Assembly: GCA_002069965.1 (NCBI GenBank) | Contig: MWCI01000001.1 | Coordinates: 78,045 to 142,044, forward strand | From: Spirochaetes bacterium ADurb.Bin218 | Lineage (GTDB): Bacteria > Spirochaetota > UBA4802 > UBA5550 | Length of the DNA stretch: 64,000 nt | Direction: 5' to 3' | Part shown: in pieces, positions 51,877-62,290 of the stretch | Position numbering within the stretch: the first letter of the stretch is position 1 | Layout: every line of letters starts with the position of its first letter | Notes under the pieces: model-generated | Databases searched by the model: none | What the model saw: the letters and a program-made list of their open reading frames with translations, nothing else | Told to the model about the DNA's origin: nothing | Program-made: the position numbers and the translations under genes

Positions 51877-54876
51877 TCAATATATATTTAAAGTTTTACG
51901 ATAATTTAAATTCAACTCATCTACATTACTGTGAATAAGGAGTTCATCTTTCTGGCCATAAATTATAAATTCAGAATCATCTCTCACAGTTCCAATTAGA
52001 GATATGGGCAGATCTTTAAAATAGCCTTCAAATTTATCTTTTAAAGAAGGATTCACTGAAACCAGTAATCGGCCCTGGGACTCTGAATATAAAATTATGT
52101 CATTGCGAAGCACATTTTTAGTCTGGACATCTTTTAAACGGATCTCACATCCAACTATCCCTGCAATTGCTGATTTTGCCAGAGCTATAGCAAGTCCTCC
52201 TTTCTCAAGGCTTATGGATGAGCTTATGAGTTCATCGGAAATTGCCTTTTCTGTTGCATAATATATCTTCTTAAAGAGAAGAGCATCAACCTCTGGGACA
52301 TTCTCTCCAGTAAAGGCTTTTCCCTTAATTAAATTTCCCATTAAGGCATTGTATTGGCTGCAACCTGTTTCATCAGATGTTATGCCAATGAGATATATTA
52401 AATCTCCAGCAAACTTAAAGTCAATTGTCTGAGCTTTTCTTATGTCATTAACCACGCCAATTGAGGATATAAGAAGAGTTGGAGGAATTGAGATTTCTAC
52501 TTTGTTAAAATTTTCATCATAGCCCTTAAAATCGTTAAACATGCTATCCTTACCAGAGATAAAAGGAGTGCCATAGGCAACTGCATAATCATAACAGGCT
52601 TTTGCGGCATTCTTTAATTGCCATAGCCTATGGGCATTGTTGGAATCACACCAACAAAAGTTATCAAGTATGGCAAGATGGTCAAGAGAACCTCCAGCAG
52701 ATATACAATTTCTGATGGCAGTATCAATTGAGCAGGCAGCCATTCTGTAGGTATCAACATCGCTGTATGAGGGGTATAATCCTTGAGAAAGGACAACACC
52801 TTTCCATGAATCAAGGAGAGGCCTGATTACAGTTACATTGGAGTTTACCTTCCCTCTGCCCTGTAAAGGTTTTGTTACAGAATTCCCCTGCACCTCATGA
52901 TCGTATTGTGTGGATATAAACTCAAAGCTACAGAGATTGTGGCTGCTTATCATCTTGAGAAAAATCTCTTTTTGATCTGATGGTTCATGGAAGTTAACCT
53001 TTTCAATGGCGCAATCAAACTTTTCTGTTTTCAGTTGCTTTTTTGGGAGACCATCATGGAGAAAATTCATATCGAGGTCATAAATGACCTCACCATTATA
53101 CCTTACAATGCCACGACCACTATTTGTAAACTTCCCAATGATGGTAGCCTCTACTCCTCTTTTATTTAAGAGAGAAATAAAACTTTCAACTTTATCTTCA
53201 GGTACAGAAAAAGTCATCCGTTCCTGTGATTCACTTATCCATATTTCCCATGGAGAAAGACCAGGATACTTAAGAGGAACTTTTTCCAGATCCACCTCAA
53301 ATCCGCCGCATTCCTTTGCCATTTCTGCGACAGAGCAGGATATTCCACCTGCACCATTATCAGTTATGGAATTGTAAAGCCCTGCGTCTCTTGCCTCTTT
53401 TACTACTGCATCTGACAATTTTTTTTGAGTTATAGGATCTCCAATTTGCACTGCAGTAGCTGGACTGCCAGAGCTCAATGCCTCAGAAGAAAATGTAGCC
53501 CCATGAATTCCATCTTTACCAACTCTTCCACCAGCAACAACTATTAAATCACCGGGCATTGCTTTTTTATTAACAGAGCTCCTACCAGCTGATACCTTTG
53601 GCAAGAGTCCTACTGTTCCTACAAAGACAAGGGGCTTGCCTTTATATCTTTCATCAAAGTATATAAATCCTTGAGGAGTTGGAATTCCCGAGGTGTTGCC
53701 ACCGGCATTTACCCCCTGAATAACCCCCTCCATTATCCTTCTTGGAGAGAGCAGTCGCGACTGAGGATCTCTATCTCTATAAAGAGGTTTGTCATCCTCA
53801 GGATAGGCAAAACAAAATCCATAACGATTTGCAATAGGTTTTGCACCAAGCCCAAAGCCTATTGAGTCTCTATTTACACCAACAATTCCTGTAATTGCAC
53901 CACCAAAGGGATCAAGTGCACTTGGACTATTATGAGTCTCCACCTTGTCAGAAATGATCCAGTTTTCGTCGAATGTAATACCGCCAGAATTATCAGTAAA
54001 AACAGATTCGCAGATATTTTTATCTCCCTTTTCTCTACATATTCTTATAGTTGCTTCTCTTATATATGCTTTAAAAATACCCTCTGGTACATCATCATCA
54101 AGGGCAGCTGCAAATATAGTATGTTTGCAATGCTCACTCCATGTCTGAGCAATTGACTCAAGCTCAATATCTGTAGGGTTGCGCCTTTCTTTTTCAAGGA
54201 AATAACTTCTTATAACTTGCATCGAGAGCATATCAAGGGCAAGGGGACCACGGGGAGTTCCATCGTCATCCTTTATACCTTCGCGACCTATCTGCTGCAA
54301 TTCTTCTTCAGGGACATTGAGATCAACTTTTTTTATAGTGTTTTTGCTGGAAAGATGAACTACAGGAATGTCATATCCCATCCCAGCATTTTTTAGATAT
54401 TCATCATGGGATAAAATTTTTATTCGCTGAATTAAGGGATTGTATAACTCTCTGGCAATTTGTTGTGCTTCATCATAGTTAGCAATGCCTGCAAAAAAAT
54501 AAGATATTGTATAGAAAACTGATTTCTCTTTATCAAAGGTTTTTTTGAATTTATCCTCAAGAGATTCACGAACAGTATGAGCAACATTATCTGTAACACC
54601 AGGCAAAAATCCAACTTCTATGCAATAGTCAAATTTAAACTCTGGAATATAGGGACTGTCAACTGTAAAGGATTGAGTAACTGGCTGAATAAGAAGAGCT
54701 CCAGCCTCCTGAATTTCCTCAGGAGTAAAATCTATATTAATGAGATAATTGTCTGTAAGCTGAACTTTATTGACATTGAAACCTATTTTTTTAAATTTTT
54801 CTGCTACTGCATAGCCTCTCGGATCTTCCTCTTTATAAAAAACTTCAATTCTGTGCTTTGATTTATTTTCTACCAT
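51877..54876 (-). CDS. purL: Phosphoribosylformylglycinamidine synthase, PurS-PurL fusion
   Basis: Converts FGAR to FGAM in purine synthesis. The N-terminus (about 8-85; HRIEVFYKEEDPRG) resembles PurS, and a second PurS-like segment with FGAR-synthetase linker follows before the core. The synthetase contains VETHNSPSALDPFGGAITG, NAGGNTSGIPTPQG and the second-half SDVDTYRMA and GTPFISGKDSMF. At 999 residues it lies between small PurL (about 740) and the large PurL with glutaminase (about 1,300). I chose ATG 54876 because GGAG lies six bases upstream; ATG 54888 is also possible. Confidence 0.94.
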   Translation of the reverse strand: MVENKSKHRIEVFYKEEDPRGYAVAEKFKKIGFNVNKVQLTDNYLINIDFTPEEIQEAGALLIQPVTQSFTVDSPYIPEFKFDYCIEVGFLPGVTDNVAHTVRESLEDKFKKTFDKEKSVFYTISYFFAGIANYDEAQQIARELYNPLIQRIKILSHDEYLKNAGMGYDIPVVHLSSKNTIKKVDLNVPEEELQQIGREGIKDDDGTPRGPLALDMLSMQVIRSYFLEKERRNPTDIELESIAQTWSEHCKHTIFAAALDDDVPEGIFKAYIREATIRICREKGDKNICESVFTDNSGGITFDENWIISDKVETHNSPSALDPFGGAITGIVGVNRDSIGFGLGAKPIANRYGFCFAYPEDDKPLYRDRDPQSRLLSPRRIMEGVIQGVNAGGNTSGIPTPQGFIYFDERYKGKPLVFVGTVGLLPKVSAGRSSVNKKAMPGDLIVVAGGRVGKDGIHGATFSSEALSSGSPATAVQIGDPITQKKLSDAVVKEARDAGLYNSITDNGAGGISCSVAEMAKECGGFEVDLEKVPLKYPGLSPWEIWISESQERMTFSVPEDKVESFISLLNKRGVEATIIGKFTNSGRGIVRYNGEVIYDLDMNFLHDGLPKKQLKTEKFDCAIEKVNFHEPSDQKEIFLKMISSHNLCSFEFISTQYDHEVQGNSVTKPLQGRGKVNSNVTVIRPLLDSWKGVVLSQGLYPSYSDVDTYRMAACSIDTAIRNCISAGGSLDHLAILDNFCWCDSNNAHRLWQLKNAAKACYDYAVAYGTPFISGKDSMFNDFKGYDENFNKVEISIPPTLLISSIGVVNDIRKAQTIDFKFAGDLIYLIGITSDETGCSQYNALMGNLIKGKAFTGENVPEVDALLFKKIYYATEKAISDELISSSISLEKGGLAIALAKSAIAGIVGCEIRLKDVQTKNVLRNDIILYSESQGRLLVSVNPSLKDKFEGYFKDLPISLIGTVRDDSEFIIYGQKDELLIHSNVDELNLNYRKTLNIY

Positions 54877-55006
54877 AGACCTCTCCATGAGGGGATTTTT
54901 TAAATAAAGAGCACTGGTTGTCCATAATTTTTTTTATAATGAAGCCTATTTTAGGACAAAATTGCAATTAAATTAGCTATTTTTCTCAAAAAATAAATAT
55001 ATTTTC

Positions 55007-55072
55007 TTGAATTATTTTACCATATTTTTTAGATTAACTTTTAATAATATAAGTATACATATAAAATGTATA
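55007..55072 (+). promoter_or_regulatory. slyD upstream region: promoter-like boxes and a palindrome
   Basis: TTGAAT (55007-55012) and TAGATT (55030-55035) are 17 bases apart. Downstream lies an inverted repeat TATACAT-N5-ATGTATA (55054-55072), which could be an operator. The region 54889-55149 otherwise holds no gene. Confidence 0.3.
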
Positions 55073-55149
55073 AAAGGCATATCAATAAAATGATTTGGAA
55101 TAAATCTAGATATGTTTTAAAGTTTAAATTTTAACAAAAGAGGTATAAG

Positions 55150-55665
55150 ATGCTTAAAGTTGAAGACAGCAAGGTGGTAACCTTCGAATATACGCTCAAA
55201 AATGACAATGGGGATGTTCTTGATTCTTCTGCAAATCATGCTCCACTGGCCTATATTCATGGTACAGGAACAATTATTCCAGGACTTGAGACAGAACTGG
55301 AAGGCAAAAAAATTGGAGATAAGTTTCATGCTGTAATAGCACCGGAAGATGCTTATGGTCCAAGATATGAAGAACTTGTTCAAAAAATTGATAGAAGCAA
55401 ACTCTCTCATATTGAAGGGATTGAGGTTGGAATGCAATTGCAGGCCTATGATGAAGAGGGAATGCAAATTCTCACAATAGTTGATATAGATGATGCCCAG
55501 GTAACACTTGATGGAAATCACCCCCTTGCAGGTGAAACACTCCATTTTGATGTTGAGGTTATAGGCATAAGAGAAGCAACACAAGAGGAGCTTATGTTTG
55601 GTCTCAACAGTGGTGGTTCATGCGGAGGCGGATGCAGCTGCGGTGATGACTGCTGCGGATGTTAA
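55150..55665 (+). CDS. slyD: FKBP-type peptidyl-prolyl isomerase SlyD
   Basis: A cytoplasmic chaperone-prolyl isomerase. The FKBP domain (about 8-70 and 130-150) is interrupted by the IF chaperone domain (about 70-130), giving the usual SlyD layout. The C-terminal tail (about 158-171) is short, with six Cys in a CGGGCSCGDDCCGC pattern in place of the long His-rich tail of Escherichia coli; it probably binds nickel or zinc. AGAGGTATAAG precedes the ATG. It is followed by a Gfo/Idh gene 25 bases later. Confidence 0.93.
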   Translation: MLKVEDSKVVTFEYTLKNDNGDVLDSSANHAPLAYIHGTGTIIPGLETELEGKKIGDKFHAVIAPEDAYGPRYEELVQKIDRSKLSHIEGIEVGMQLQAYDEEGMQILTIVDIDDAQVTLDGNHPLAGETLHFDVEVIGIREATQEELMFGLNSGGSCGGGCSCGDDCCGC

Positions 55666-55690
55666 AAAACTTTGACAGGAATTTGATGCT

Positions 55691-56686
55691 ATGGCAACCA
55701 GATTACCGGGAATTTGTTTTGTAGGATGTGGAAACATAGCTCAAACCCATGCAAAAAATCTTCGTAAGATATACGGGGTTATACCGCTTTTTTTTAATGA
55801 TACAGATGTTGCAAAAGCACTTGCCTTTAAATCTCAGTTCAGGGGAGAAAATATCTTCCCTGAACCTGAGCATATTTTTGACAGCGAAAAGGTTGATATA
55901 GTATTTATAACAACTCCCCATGCTTTTCATGAAGAGATTGCTGTTGCTGCTGCAAAGGCTGGAAAGCATATAATCATCGAAAAGCCAATAGCTCGAAATC
56001 TCCATGAAATAAAAAGAATTGCAACTGCTGTCTCGAAATATAAAGTCAGGTGCACAGTAGCAGAAAACTATATGTTTAAATCCTTTGTGCCAAAAATACT
56101 TTCAGCGGTGCGTGAAGGTGACATAGGCAAGCCACTTGCTCTGGAAATAAATAAATACAATAAGGATAATATCTCTGGTTGGAGAACCAACAAGGATTTG
56201 ATGGGTGGTGGTGCTCTCCTTGAAGGTGGGGTCCATTGGATCAATCTTCTTGTTTCTCTGGTAGACTCAAAACCAACAGAGGTAATGGCAGTAAAACCAG
56301 AGGTGGAATACGAGACTAATATTCCCTTTGAAGACACAATCACATTACTTGTAAAATTTGAAAATGGAATGACAGGTAAACTCTTCCATTCATGGAGAAT
56401 TCCTAATAAATTCAAAGGTATGGCTCTTTCAAAATACTATGGAACAGAAGGAGTAATAACCTTTGAAAGCAATGGATTGCTTACTTCTGTCTATGGCAAA
56501 AAGAATAAAAAAATCTTTACAGATCTAAGAGATTTTCTTGGATATAAAGCCATGATCAAGTCCTTTATCGACTCCTACGTAACAGGAAGGCCATGGGAGC
56601 CTTCCCTTGATAGGATTATTATGGAATTTAAAATTGTCGATGCAGCTTATAGATCTCTTAAAAGTAAAAAATTTGAGTCAATCTAA
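55691..56686 (+). CDS. Gfo/Idh/MocA-family oxidoreductase
   Basis: NAD(P)-dependent sugar-type dehydrogenase of unknown substrate. The Rossmann start is GICFVGCGNIAQTHAKNL (about 6-23), and the conserved EKPIA motif (about 98-102) holds the family Lys. The C-terminal alpha/beta domain includes GGALLEGGVHWINLL, with the family His. At 331 residues it is typical. It may be cotranscribed with slyD. It converges with glmM, leaving one base between the genes. Confidence 0.88.
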   Translation: MATRLPGICFVGCGNIAQTHAKNLRKIYGVIPLFFNDTDVAKALAFKSQFRGENIFPEPEHIFDSEKVDIVFITTPHAFHEEIAVAAAKAGKHIIIEKPIARNLHEIKRIATAVSKYKVRCTVAENYMFKSFVPKILSAVREGDIGKPLALEINKYNKDNISGWRTNKDLMGGGALLEGGVHWINLLVSLVDSKPTEVMAVKPEVEYETNIPFEDTITLLVKFENGMTGKLFHSWRIPNKFKGMALSKYYGTEGVITFESNGLLTSVYGKKNKKIFTDLRDFLGYKAMIKSFIDSYVTGRPWEPSLDRIIMEFKIVDAAYRSLKSKKFESI

Positions 56687-56687
56687 A

Positions 56688-58049
56688 TTAAGCTGTAATT
56701 ATTTTGCTGAAATATTTATATATAGATTCGCTTTTTTGAACAGTTTCTGCCTCAGATATAATCCTAAAAATAGGTTCAGTATTTGATGCTCTGAGATGAA
56801 CCCATCCACCTTTAAAGTCCTGATTTTTAACAAAATCTATTCGCAGACCATCAATAGTAGAGATTTTATCCCCAGGGAAATTTGAGCGTATCTTATCAAA
56901 GATTTTGTTGGTATCTATGCCAGCTTTTAATGTTACCTTTCCTTTCTTCATATAGTATTGTGGAAGCTTTGATAGTATTTGAGAGATAAACTCCTCACGT
57001 TCAGCCATCATCTCAAGTATATAGGCTATGCCAGCCAGTGAATCTCTGCCATAGTGAATTTCTGGGGAGATAATCCCCCCATTGCCTTCTCCTCCTATCC
57101 TTGCACCATTTTTAACCATCTCCTCAACAACATTAATCTCACCAACTTTTGTTCTCTTAAAGAGAACTCCATGTCTTAGTGCTATATCCTCCACAGCTTT
57201 TGTTGTTGAAAGGTTTACAACTACCCTTCCTTTCTTTTTGGAAAGTAAATGGTCAGAGACCAAAGCAATAGTATATTCCTCTCCACAGGGCAAACCCTTC
57301 TCGTCAATAAGAGCAAGTCTGTCTGCATCAGGATCCTGTGCAAATCCAATATGGGCTTTCACCTCTTTAACCTTTGCAGATAGGGCTGAGAGATTTTCTG
57401 GAAGAGGCTCTGCCCCTCTCGGAAAGATGCCATTGGGAGAACAGTTAATTGGAATAATCTCGCAATTGAGCCTTTTTAAGAGTTCAATTGTAATCTCACT
57501 TCCGGCACCATTAACAGAGTCAATAACAACTCTAAAATTTTTGCTTCTTATTAATTCAACATCAACAACTGATAACACTTTCTCTATATGGACTCTAAAT
57601 GAATCCCTGTTGAAGCTTATTCTACCAACTTTATCCCAGTTCCTGAATTTTGGCTTTTTTCCCATAAGAGAAAACACTTTTTTTATCTGACTTGAATTGA
57701 GAAATCTGCCCTCTTTATTTATAAGCTTAAAGGCATTCCATTCAATTGGATTATGAGATGCCGAGATTACAATACCCCCATCCGCCTTTAATTCTTCCAC
57801 CATAATCTGCACAGTAGGTGTAGGCACCAGTCCAATATCGATTACATTACATCCACAAAGGGCAAGGGTGGATATTATATTCATACTTAAGGCCTCACCT
57901 GTAGGGCGTGAATCTCTCCCAACAACAACTGTGCCATATTTGACAAATTCTGCAAAAGCAGATGAAACGGTTATAATCAAATCAGGGGTAAAGGTTTCTC
58001 CCACTATTCCTCTTATACCAGATACACTTTTCATAAGTGGTGCAGACAT
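56688..58049 (-). CDS. glmM: Phosphoglucosamine mutase/phosphomannomutase family (GlmM-like)
   Basis: Interconverts hexose-1- and -6-phosphates; most likely glucosamine-phosphate for the cell wall. The active-site phosphoserine loop is ISASHNPIEWNAFK (about 95-108), the metal loop is DPDADRLALID (about 238-248), and the sugar loop is GEGNGGII (about 318-325). The C-terminal phosphate loop is RASNTEP (about 425-431). Length 453 is normal. GEGNGG is the form found in the archaeal-type enzymes rather than in E. coli GlmM. It shares one base with the end of secA. Confidence 0.88.
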   Translation of the reverse strand: MSAPLMKSVSGIRGIVGETFTPDLIITVSSAFAEFVKYGTVVVGRDSRPTGEALSMNIISTLALCGCNVIDIGLVPTPTVQIMVEELKADGGIVISASHNPIEWNAFKLINKEGRFLNSSQIKKVFSLMGKKPKFRNWDKVGRISFNRDSFRVHIEKVLSVVDVELIRSKNFRVVIDSVNGAGSEITIELLKRLNCEIIPINCSPNGIFPRGAEPLPENLSALSAKVKEVKAHIGFAQDPDADRLALIDEKGLPCGEEYTIALVSDHLLSKKKGRVVVNLSTTKAVEDIALRHGVLFKRTKVGEINVVEEMVKNGARIGGEGNGGIISPEIHYGRDSLAGIAYILEMMAEREEFISQILSKLPQYYMKKGKVTLKAGIDTNKIFDKIRSNFPGDKISTIDGLRIDFVKNQDFKGGWVHLRASNTEPIFRIISEAETVQKSESIYKYFSKIITA

Positions 58050-60784
58050 TATCTTCTACTCCTTCTTGTTTTTTTGCGCTTAACTCCACCCTCTGTAGAT
58101 TTTTCTTCTGTAGTATTCTTCGCCTTTAAAGAAAGACCTGCAGGAATTCCTCCAGTTCCAAATTGATCAACCTCTGGATGGAAAACCTCTGCATTTTTAA
58201 AAGGTATATCATTTTGAGGGGTATCATCTACTTCTACTTTTCTCACCTCTACCTTCATCATGTATTCTATGATCTCCTCTTTCATGTTGAGCAACATATT
58301 AGAAAAAATTCTTGACCCCTCTATTTTATACTCAACCAGAGGATTTCTCTCTCCGTATCCCATTGTCCAGATTCCATCACGGAGATGATCCATTGCCAGC
58401 AAATGTTCTCGCCATTTATTGTCAATAACCTGTAATGATATGAGCCTTTCAAGAATCCTTATATCTTCAGTTCCTATTCGCTCTTCTTTTTCCTTATATT
58501 TAAGTAAAAGATTTTCAATAATCAAATCTTTGAACTCATCAAAAGAAAGCTCAAAGGGATTGATCTCATCATAATTGATGTCAAAGAGAAATTTTTGCTT
58601 AAGCCAGAGCTTTAATCCTTCCAGATCCCATTGATCAGGGTGACGCTCTCCTAAGGTGAAGTATTCAATTCTCTCAGAAAGCACCTCTGCAAAATAACCA
58701 GAGATCTTTACAGAAAGATCAGCCCCATCAAGAATCTCATTTCTTTCTTTGTAGATAAAGGTTCTCTGTGCATTCATTACGTCATCATATTCAAGGAGAT
58801 GCTTTCTTATTTCAAAGTTCCTCCCCTCAACTCGCTTTTGAGCTGTGGCGATAGCCTTTGAAACCATTGGACTTTCTATTTCCTGACCTTCTTCCATGCC
58901 CAGTCTATCCATAACTCTGCTAATCCTGTCAGAGCCAAAGAGCCTCATGAGATCGTCTTCCAGGGAGAGATAAAAGCGAGAGGAACCAGGATCCCCCTGT
59001 CGTCCAGAACGTCCTCGTAACTGATTATCGATACGTCTGGACTCATGTCTTTCTGTGCCAAGGATATGCAATCCTCCAGCCTCTACAACTATATTATGAT
59101 TTTTAATCCATTCCCTTCCATTCTTTACTATTGCCAGAGCTTTATTTTTATCCTGACCCTGCATCTGTTCAATTAGCTTTTCTGCTTCATCAAATTCAGA
59201 ATTGATTATCTTATATCTAAAATCTTCCCATAGCTTAAGGTCATGAACAGGTCTGTGATTATCCACGTCATCAATGTAAGATCTCTTACCTCCAAGGACA
59301 ATGTCAGTTCCACGACCTGCCATGTTTGTAGCAATTGTAACAGTGCCAGGCCGGCCCGCTTCTGCTATTATCTGAGCTTCCTTTTCGTGATATTTTGCAT
59401 TGAGAACATTATGAATAATCCCTCTGGATTTTAAAAGCTGAGAAAGTTTTTCTGATTTTTCTATTGAGATAGTTCCAACAAGAACAGGTCTGCCTTTTTG
59501 AGAATACTCAACAATTTCATTTACAATTGCATTAAATTTTTCGCGTTCAGTTCTGTAAACTCTATCAGGATGATCCTTTCTGATAAGTGGAAGATTTGTA
59601 GGAATAACTGCAACATCCAGACCATATATCTTTTTAAACTCAACAGATTCTGTTTCTGCAGTTCCTGTCATACCTGCGAGCTTGTTATACATTCTGAAAT
59701 AATTCTGAAAAGTTATTGATGCCAGAGTCTGACTCTCCCTTGCAACAGTTACATTCTCCTTTGCCTCAAGCGCCTGATGAAGGCCATCAGAAAATCTCCT
59801 TCCAGGCATAAGCCTTCCTGTAAACTCATCAACAATTATTACCTCACCATCTTTTACTATGTAATCAACATCTCTATGAAATACAGTATGAGCCTTTAGA
59901 GCCTGATGGATGTGATGAATTATGTCTATGTGCTTATTGTCGTAGAGATTATCAATCTTGAGTATTTTTTCAACATGAGCAACCCCAGCTTCTGTAAGGA
60001 TTGCATTTTTTTCCTTTTCGTTCACCTCATAATCAACACCCTCTTTAAGCTGAGGTATTATTTTATTTATGAGTATGTATTTCTTTGTGGACTCTTCAAC
60101 TGAACCGGATATAATAAGAGGAGTTCTGGCTTCATCTATGAGAATTGAGTCAACCTCGTCAACTATGCAGTAATTGAGTCCACGCTGCACTCTGAGGCTC
60201 TTGTGTTCCACCATGTTATCACGGAGATAATCAAAACCAAATTCATTATTTGTTCCATATGTAATATCCGCTGCATAGGCTTTTTGTCTTTCAATATGTC
60301 CCATATTGTGTTGAATTACACCAACAGTAAGACCAAGATATTTATAGATTGGCCCCATCCACTCAGCATCACGTCTGGCGAGATAATCGTTGACAGTAAC
60401 AACATGAACCCCTTTTCCTGTTAGGGCATTTAAGTATACAGGAAGTGTTGCAACAAGAGTTTTACCCTCACCTGTTTTCATCTCTGCGATCTGACCTTTG
60501 TGAAGAACAACGCCTCCCATTAGCTGTACATCAAAGTGTCTCATACCCAGAGTTCGCACAGAGGCCTCTCTCACAAGAGCAAATGCCTCAGGAAGTATTG
60601 AATCCAGAGATTCACCTTTTTCTATTCTTGATTTAAATTCCCATGTTTTGGAAAGCATTTCCTCGGGAGTCATATTTTTAAAAATAGGCTCAAGGGAATT
60701 TATTCTGTCAGCATAGGGCTGCAGCTTTTTCCTGTCCCTTTCAGGTTTTGTTCCAAAAACAAGGTTAAGTATTTTTTCCAGCAT
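58049..60784 (-). CDS. secA: Preprotein translocase ATPase SecA
   Basis: The motor of Sec export. The helicase-like nucleotide-binding domains contain [15 protein letters not shown] (near residue 100), [32 protein letters not shown] and [11 protein letters not shown]. The preprotein cross-linking and helical-wing regions follow. The 911-residue protein ends in a Lys/Arg tail with no CxCxSG...C zinc-binding tail, so SecB docking through that tail is not expected. AGGA precedes the ATG. The 3' end overlaps glmM by one base. Confidence 0.96.
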   Translation of the reverse strand: MLEKILNLVFGTKPERDRKKLQPYADRINSLEPIFKNMTPEEMLSKTWEFKSRIEKGESLDSILPEAFALVREASVRTLGMRHFDVQLMGGVVLHKGQIAEMKTGEGKTLVATLPVYLNALTGKGVHVVTVNDYLARRDAEWMGPIYKYLGLTVGVIQHNMGHIERQKAYAADITYGTNNEFGFDYLRDNMVEHKSLRVQRGLNYCIVDEVDSILIDEARTPLIISGSVEESTKKYILINKIIPQLKEGVDYEVNEKEKNAILTEAGVAHVEKILKIDNLYDNKHIDIIHHIHQALKAHTVFHRDVDYIVKDGEVIIVDEFTGRLMPGRRFSDGLHQALEAKENVTVARESQTLASITFQNYFRMYNKLAGMTGTAETESVEFKKIYGLDVAVIPTNLPLIRKDHPDRVYRTEREKFNAIVNEIVEYSQKGRPVLVGTISIEKSEKLSQLLKSRGIIHNVLNAKYHEKEAQIIAEAGRPGTVTIATNMAGRGTDIVLGGKRSYIDDVDNHRPVHDLKLWEDFRYKIINSEFDEAEKLIEQMQGQDKNKALAIVKNGREWIKNHNIVVEAGGLHILGTERHESRRIDNQLRGRSGRQGDPGSSRFYLSLEDDLMRLFGSDRISRVMDRLGMEEGQEIESPMVSKAIATAQKRVEGRNFEIRKHLLEYDDVMNAQRTFIYKERNEILDGADLSVKISGYFAEVLSERIEYFTLGERHPDQWDLEGLKLWLKQKFLFDINYDEINPFELSFDEFKDLIIENLLLKYKEKEERIGTEDIRILERLISLQVIDNKWREHLLAMDHLRDGIWTMGYGERNPLVEYKIEGSRIFSNMLLNMKEEIIEYMMKVEVRKVEVDDTPQNDIPFKNAEVFHPEVDQFGTGGIPAGLSLKAKNTTEEKSTEGGVKRKKTRRSRR

Positions 60785-61125
60785 AATTTTATCCTGATTA
60801 GAGGTTTTTAAAAGTTTTAGAGAAGTTTTTTGATTTATTATAAATGTCCAAAATAAAATCTTTTTAATAGAACATAAAACAGATTATTGGTCATTTTATC
60901 AAGAATTTATTTTTTATAAATAAAAAAATAAAAGTAAATCACAGCCAATAGTTAAAATGCTTTTTACTACAAAGTGGTGAAATTTATCATCTTACAGGGA
61001 ATTCAGAATTCAATAAAACTCTATTGTATTATTGAAAAAATTAAGAAAAACTCTTGATATAAGAAAGCATATGTCCTTTATGACACTATATATAAAATTT
61101 TATTGAATAAAAAAGGTAAAAAATT
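60785..61125. other. Intergenic region between divergent secA and acyltransferase genes
   Basis: 341 bases with no credible gene. It is very AT-rich. A TATAAT on the minus strand (60842-60837) could be the -10 of secA but has no clear -35. A short direct repeat GAATTCAGAATTC lies near 61003. Promoters for both genes must be here but cannot be placed with confidence. Confidence 0.6.
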
Positions 61126-62253
61126 GTGAATGTAGTTGTAGAAGCAGATGCTAAGGAAGAAGTAAATAGGCTTTCTTCTCTTGACTCCCTCAGAGGCTTT
61201 GCTGCAGCAGGAGTTGCCTTTTTTTTCCATTACAGCCACTTTAACACAGAGGTCTTTACAGCAAATCCAGAAAAAATGCCTCTGTTTAATTATTTGAAGT
61301 GGTTTTATTACTGTGGATGGAATCTTGTGGATTTCTTTTTTGTCCTTTCGGGATTTATTTTTATGTATGTTTATGGCAAGAGGATAGCTGAAAATAAAAT
61401 AACAGAGGAAAATTTTTTTATACTGAGGTTCAGCAGGCTTTATCCTCTTCATATAGCCACTCTGCTGCTTGTGGCAGCTATTCAATATTTTAGGATATTT
61501 ACAGGACAGGGATACTTTGACTGTCAATATAATGACATATATCATTTTATGCTCAATGTTTTCTTTCTACAGGCTGGTTTTTTTAATGACAGCTTTTCTT
61601 TTAATGGACCATCATGGTCTCTCACCTGTGAAGCTCTTGCATATATTATGTTTTTTTATACAATGAAAAAAGCAAAAAGGCCACTCTTTGTTTTTCTCTT
61701 TTACATGTTTGCAGGTATTTCCATACTTCAGATGAGGCTTAATTATCCTGTTTTAAATGCACAAATAGGAAGAATGCTTATGGCCTTTTTTGCTGGATGC
61801 CTTCTTTTTTATATAAATAGCCATCTCTCAAAGCTATCAAAAAAGGCATGGAGAGCGGTTCTTATTTCCCTAAGTCTTTATAGTCTTCTTGTAGCAGGGC
61901 TCATTGCGAAAACTGGATATTCTGCAGTTTTTGGTCACTGGGAAAGAGTAATGCCTCTCCTTGTATATCCTCTAATGATTTTGCTGCTGCTTAATGTTTC
62001 TATTCTTGGAAGATTTTTTTCGTTAAAACCATTTACTGTTTTAGGAGATCTTTCTTACTCAATTTATCTTCTCCATTTTCCTGTGCAACTTCTTATGGTA
62101 ACATTTTTACCAATGACAGGTATTATTCTTGATTACACAAAAATAGGTTCTCTTTTAATTTATGTAGCAATTACCCTAACACTGGCAGCATTTTCTCACT
62201 ATCTTTTTGAAAAACCACTGCAGAGAATTATAAGAAGAAAATTATTAAAATAG
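61126..62253 (+). CDS. Acyltransferase family 3 (OafA-like) membrane protein
   Basis: Transfers an acyl group to a surface glycan or similar acceptor. The family signature RLSSLDSLRGFAAAGVAFFFHYSHF is at the N-terminus (about 15-40), and the remaining residues form about ten membrane helices. DFFFVLSGFIF and RFSRLYPLHI are typical motifs (given as short pieces). The GTG start has AAGGT (61113-61117) about eight bases upstream. It stands alone and ends in a hairpin. The acceptor is unknown; LPS O-antigen acetylation is a common role. Confidence 0.88.
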   Translation: MNVVVEADAKEEVNRLSSLDSLRGFAAAGVAFFFHYSHFNTEVFTANPEKMPLFNYLKWFYYCGWNLVDFFFVLSGFIFMYVYGKRIAENKITEENFFILRFSRLYPLHIATLLLVAAIQYFRIFTGQGYFDCQYNDIYHFMLNVFFLQAGFFNDSFSFNGPSWSLTCEALAYIMFFYTMKKAKRPLFVFLFYMFAGISILQMRLNYPVLNAQIGRMLMAFFAGCLLFYINSHLSKLSKKAWRAVLISLSLYSLLVAGLIAKTGYSAVFGHWERVMPLLVYPLMILLLLNVSILGRFFSLKPFTVLGDLSYSIYLLHFPVQLLMVTFLPMTGIILDYTKIGSLLIYVAITLTLAAFSHYLFEKPLQRIIRRKLLK

Positions 62254-62279
62254 CAGACATCGGAAAAACCGGTGTCTGC
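62253..62279. terminator. Hairpin between the acyltransferase and FadL genes
   Basis: GCAGACATCGG (62253-62263) and CCGGTGTCTGC (62269-62279) form an 11-bp stem with one G-T pair and an A5 loop. It separates two convergent genes and is a likely bidirectional terminator, though the T-runs are weak. Confidence 0.6.
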
Positions 62280-62290
62280 ATAAGAGAAGT

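Noticed and set aside
61003..61020. GAATTCAGAATTC repeat in the secA-acyltransferase gap
   Set aside because: Two copies of six bases in AT-rich DNA are expected by chance and lack any associated structure.
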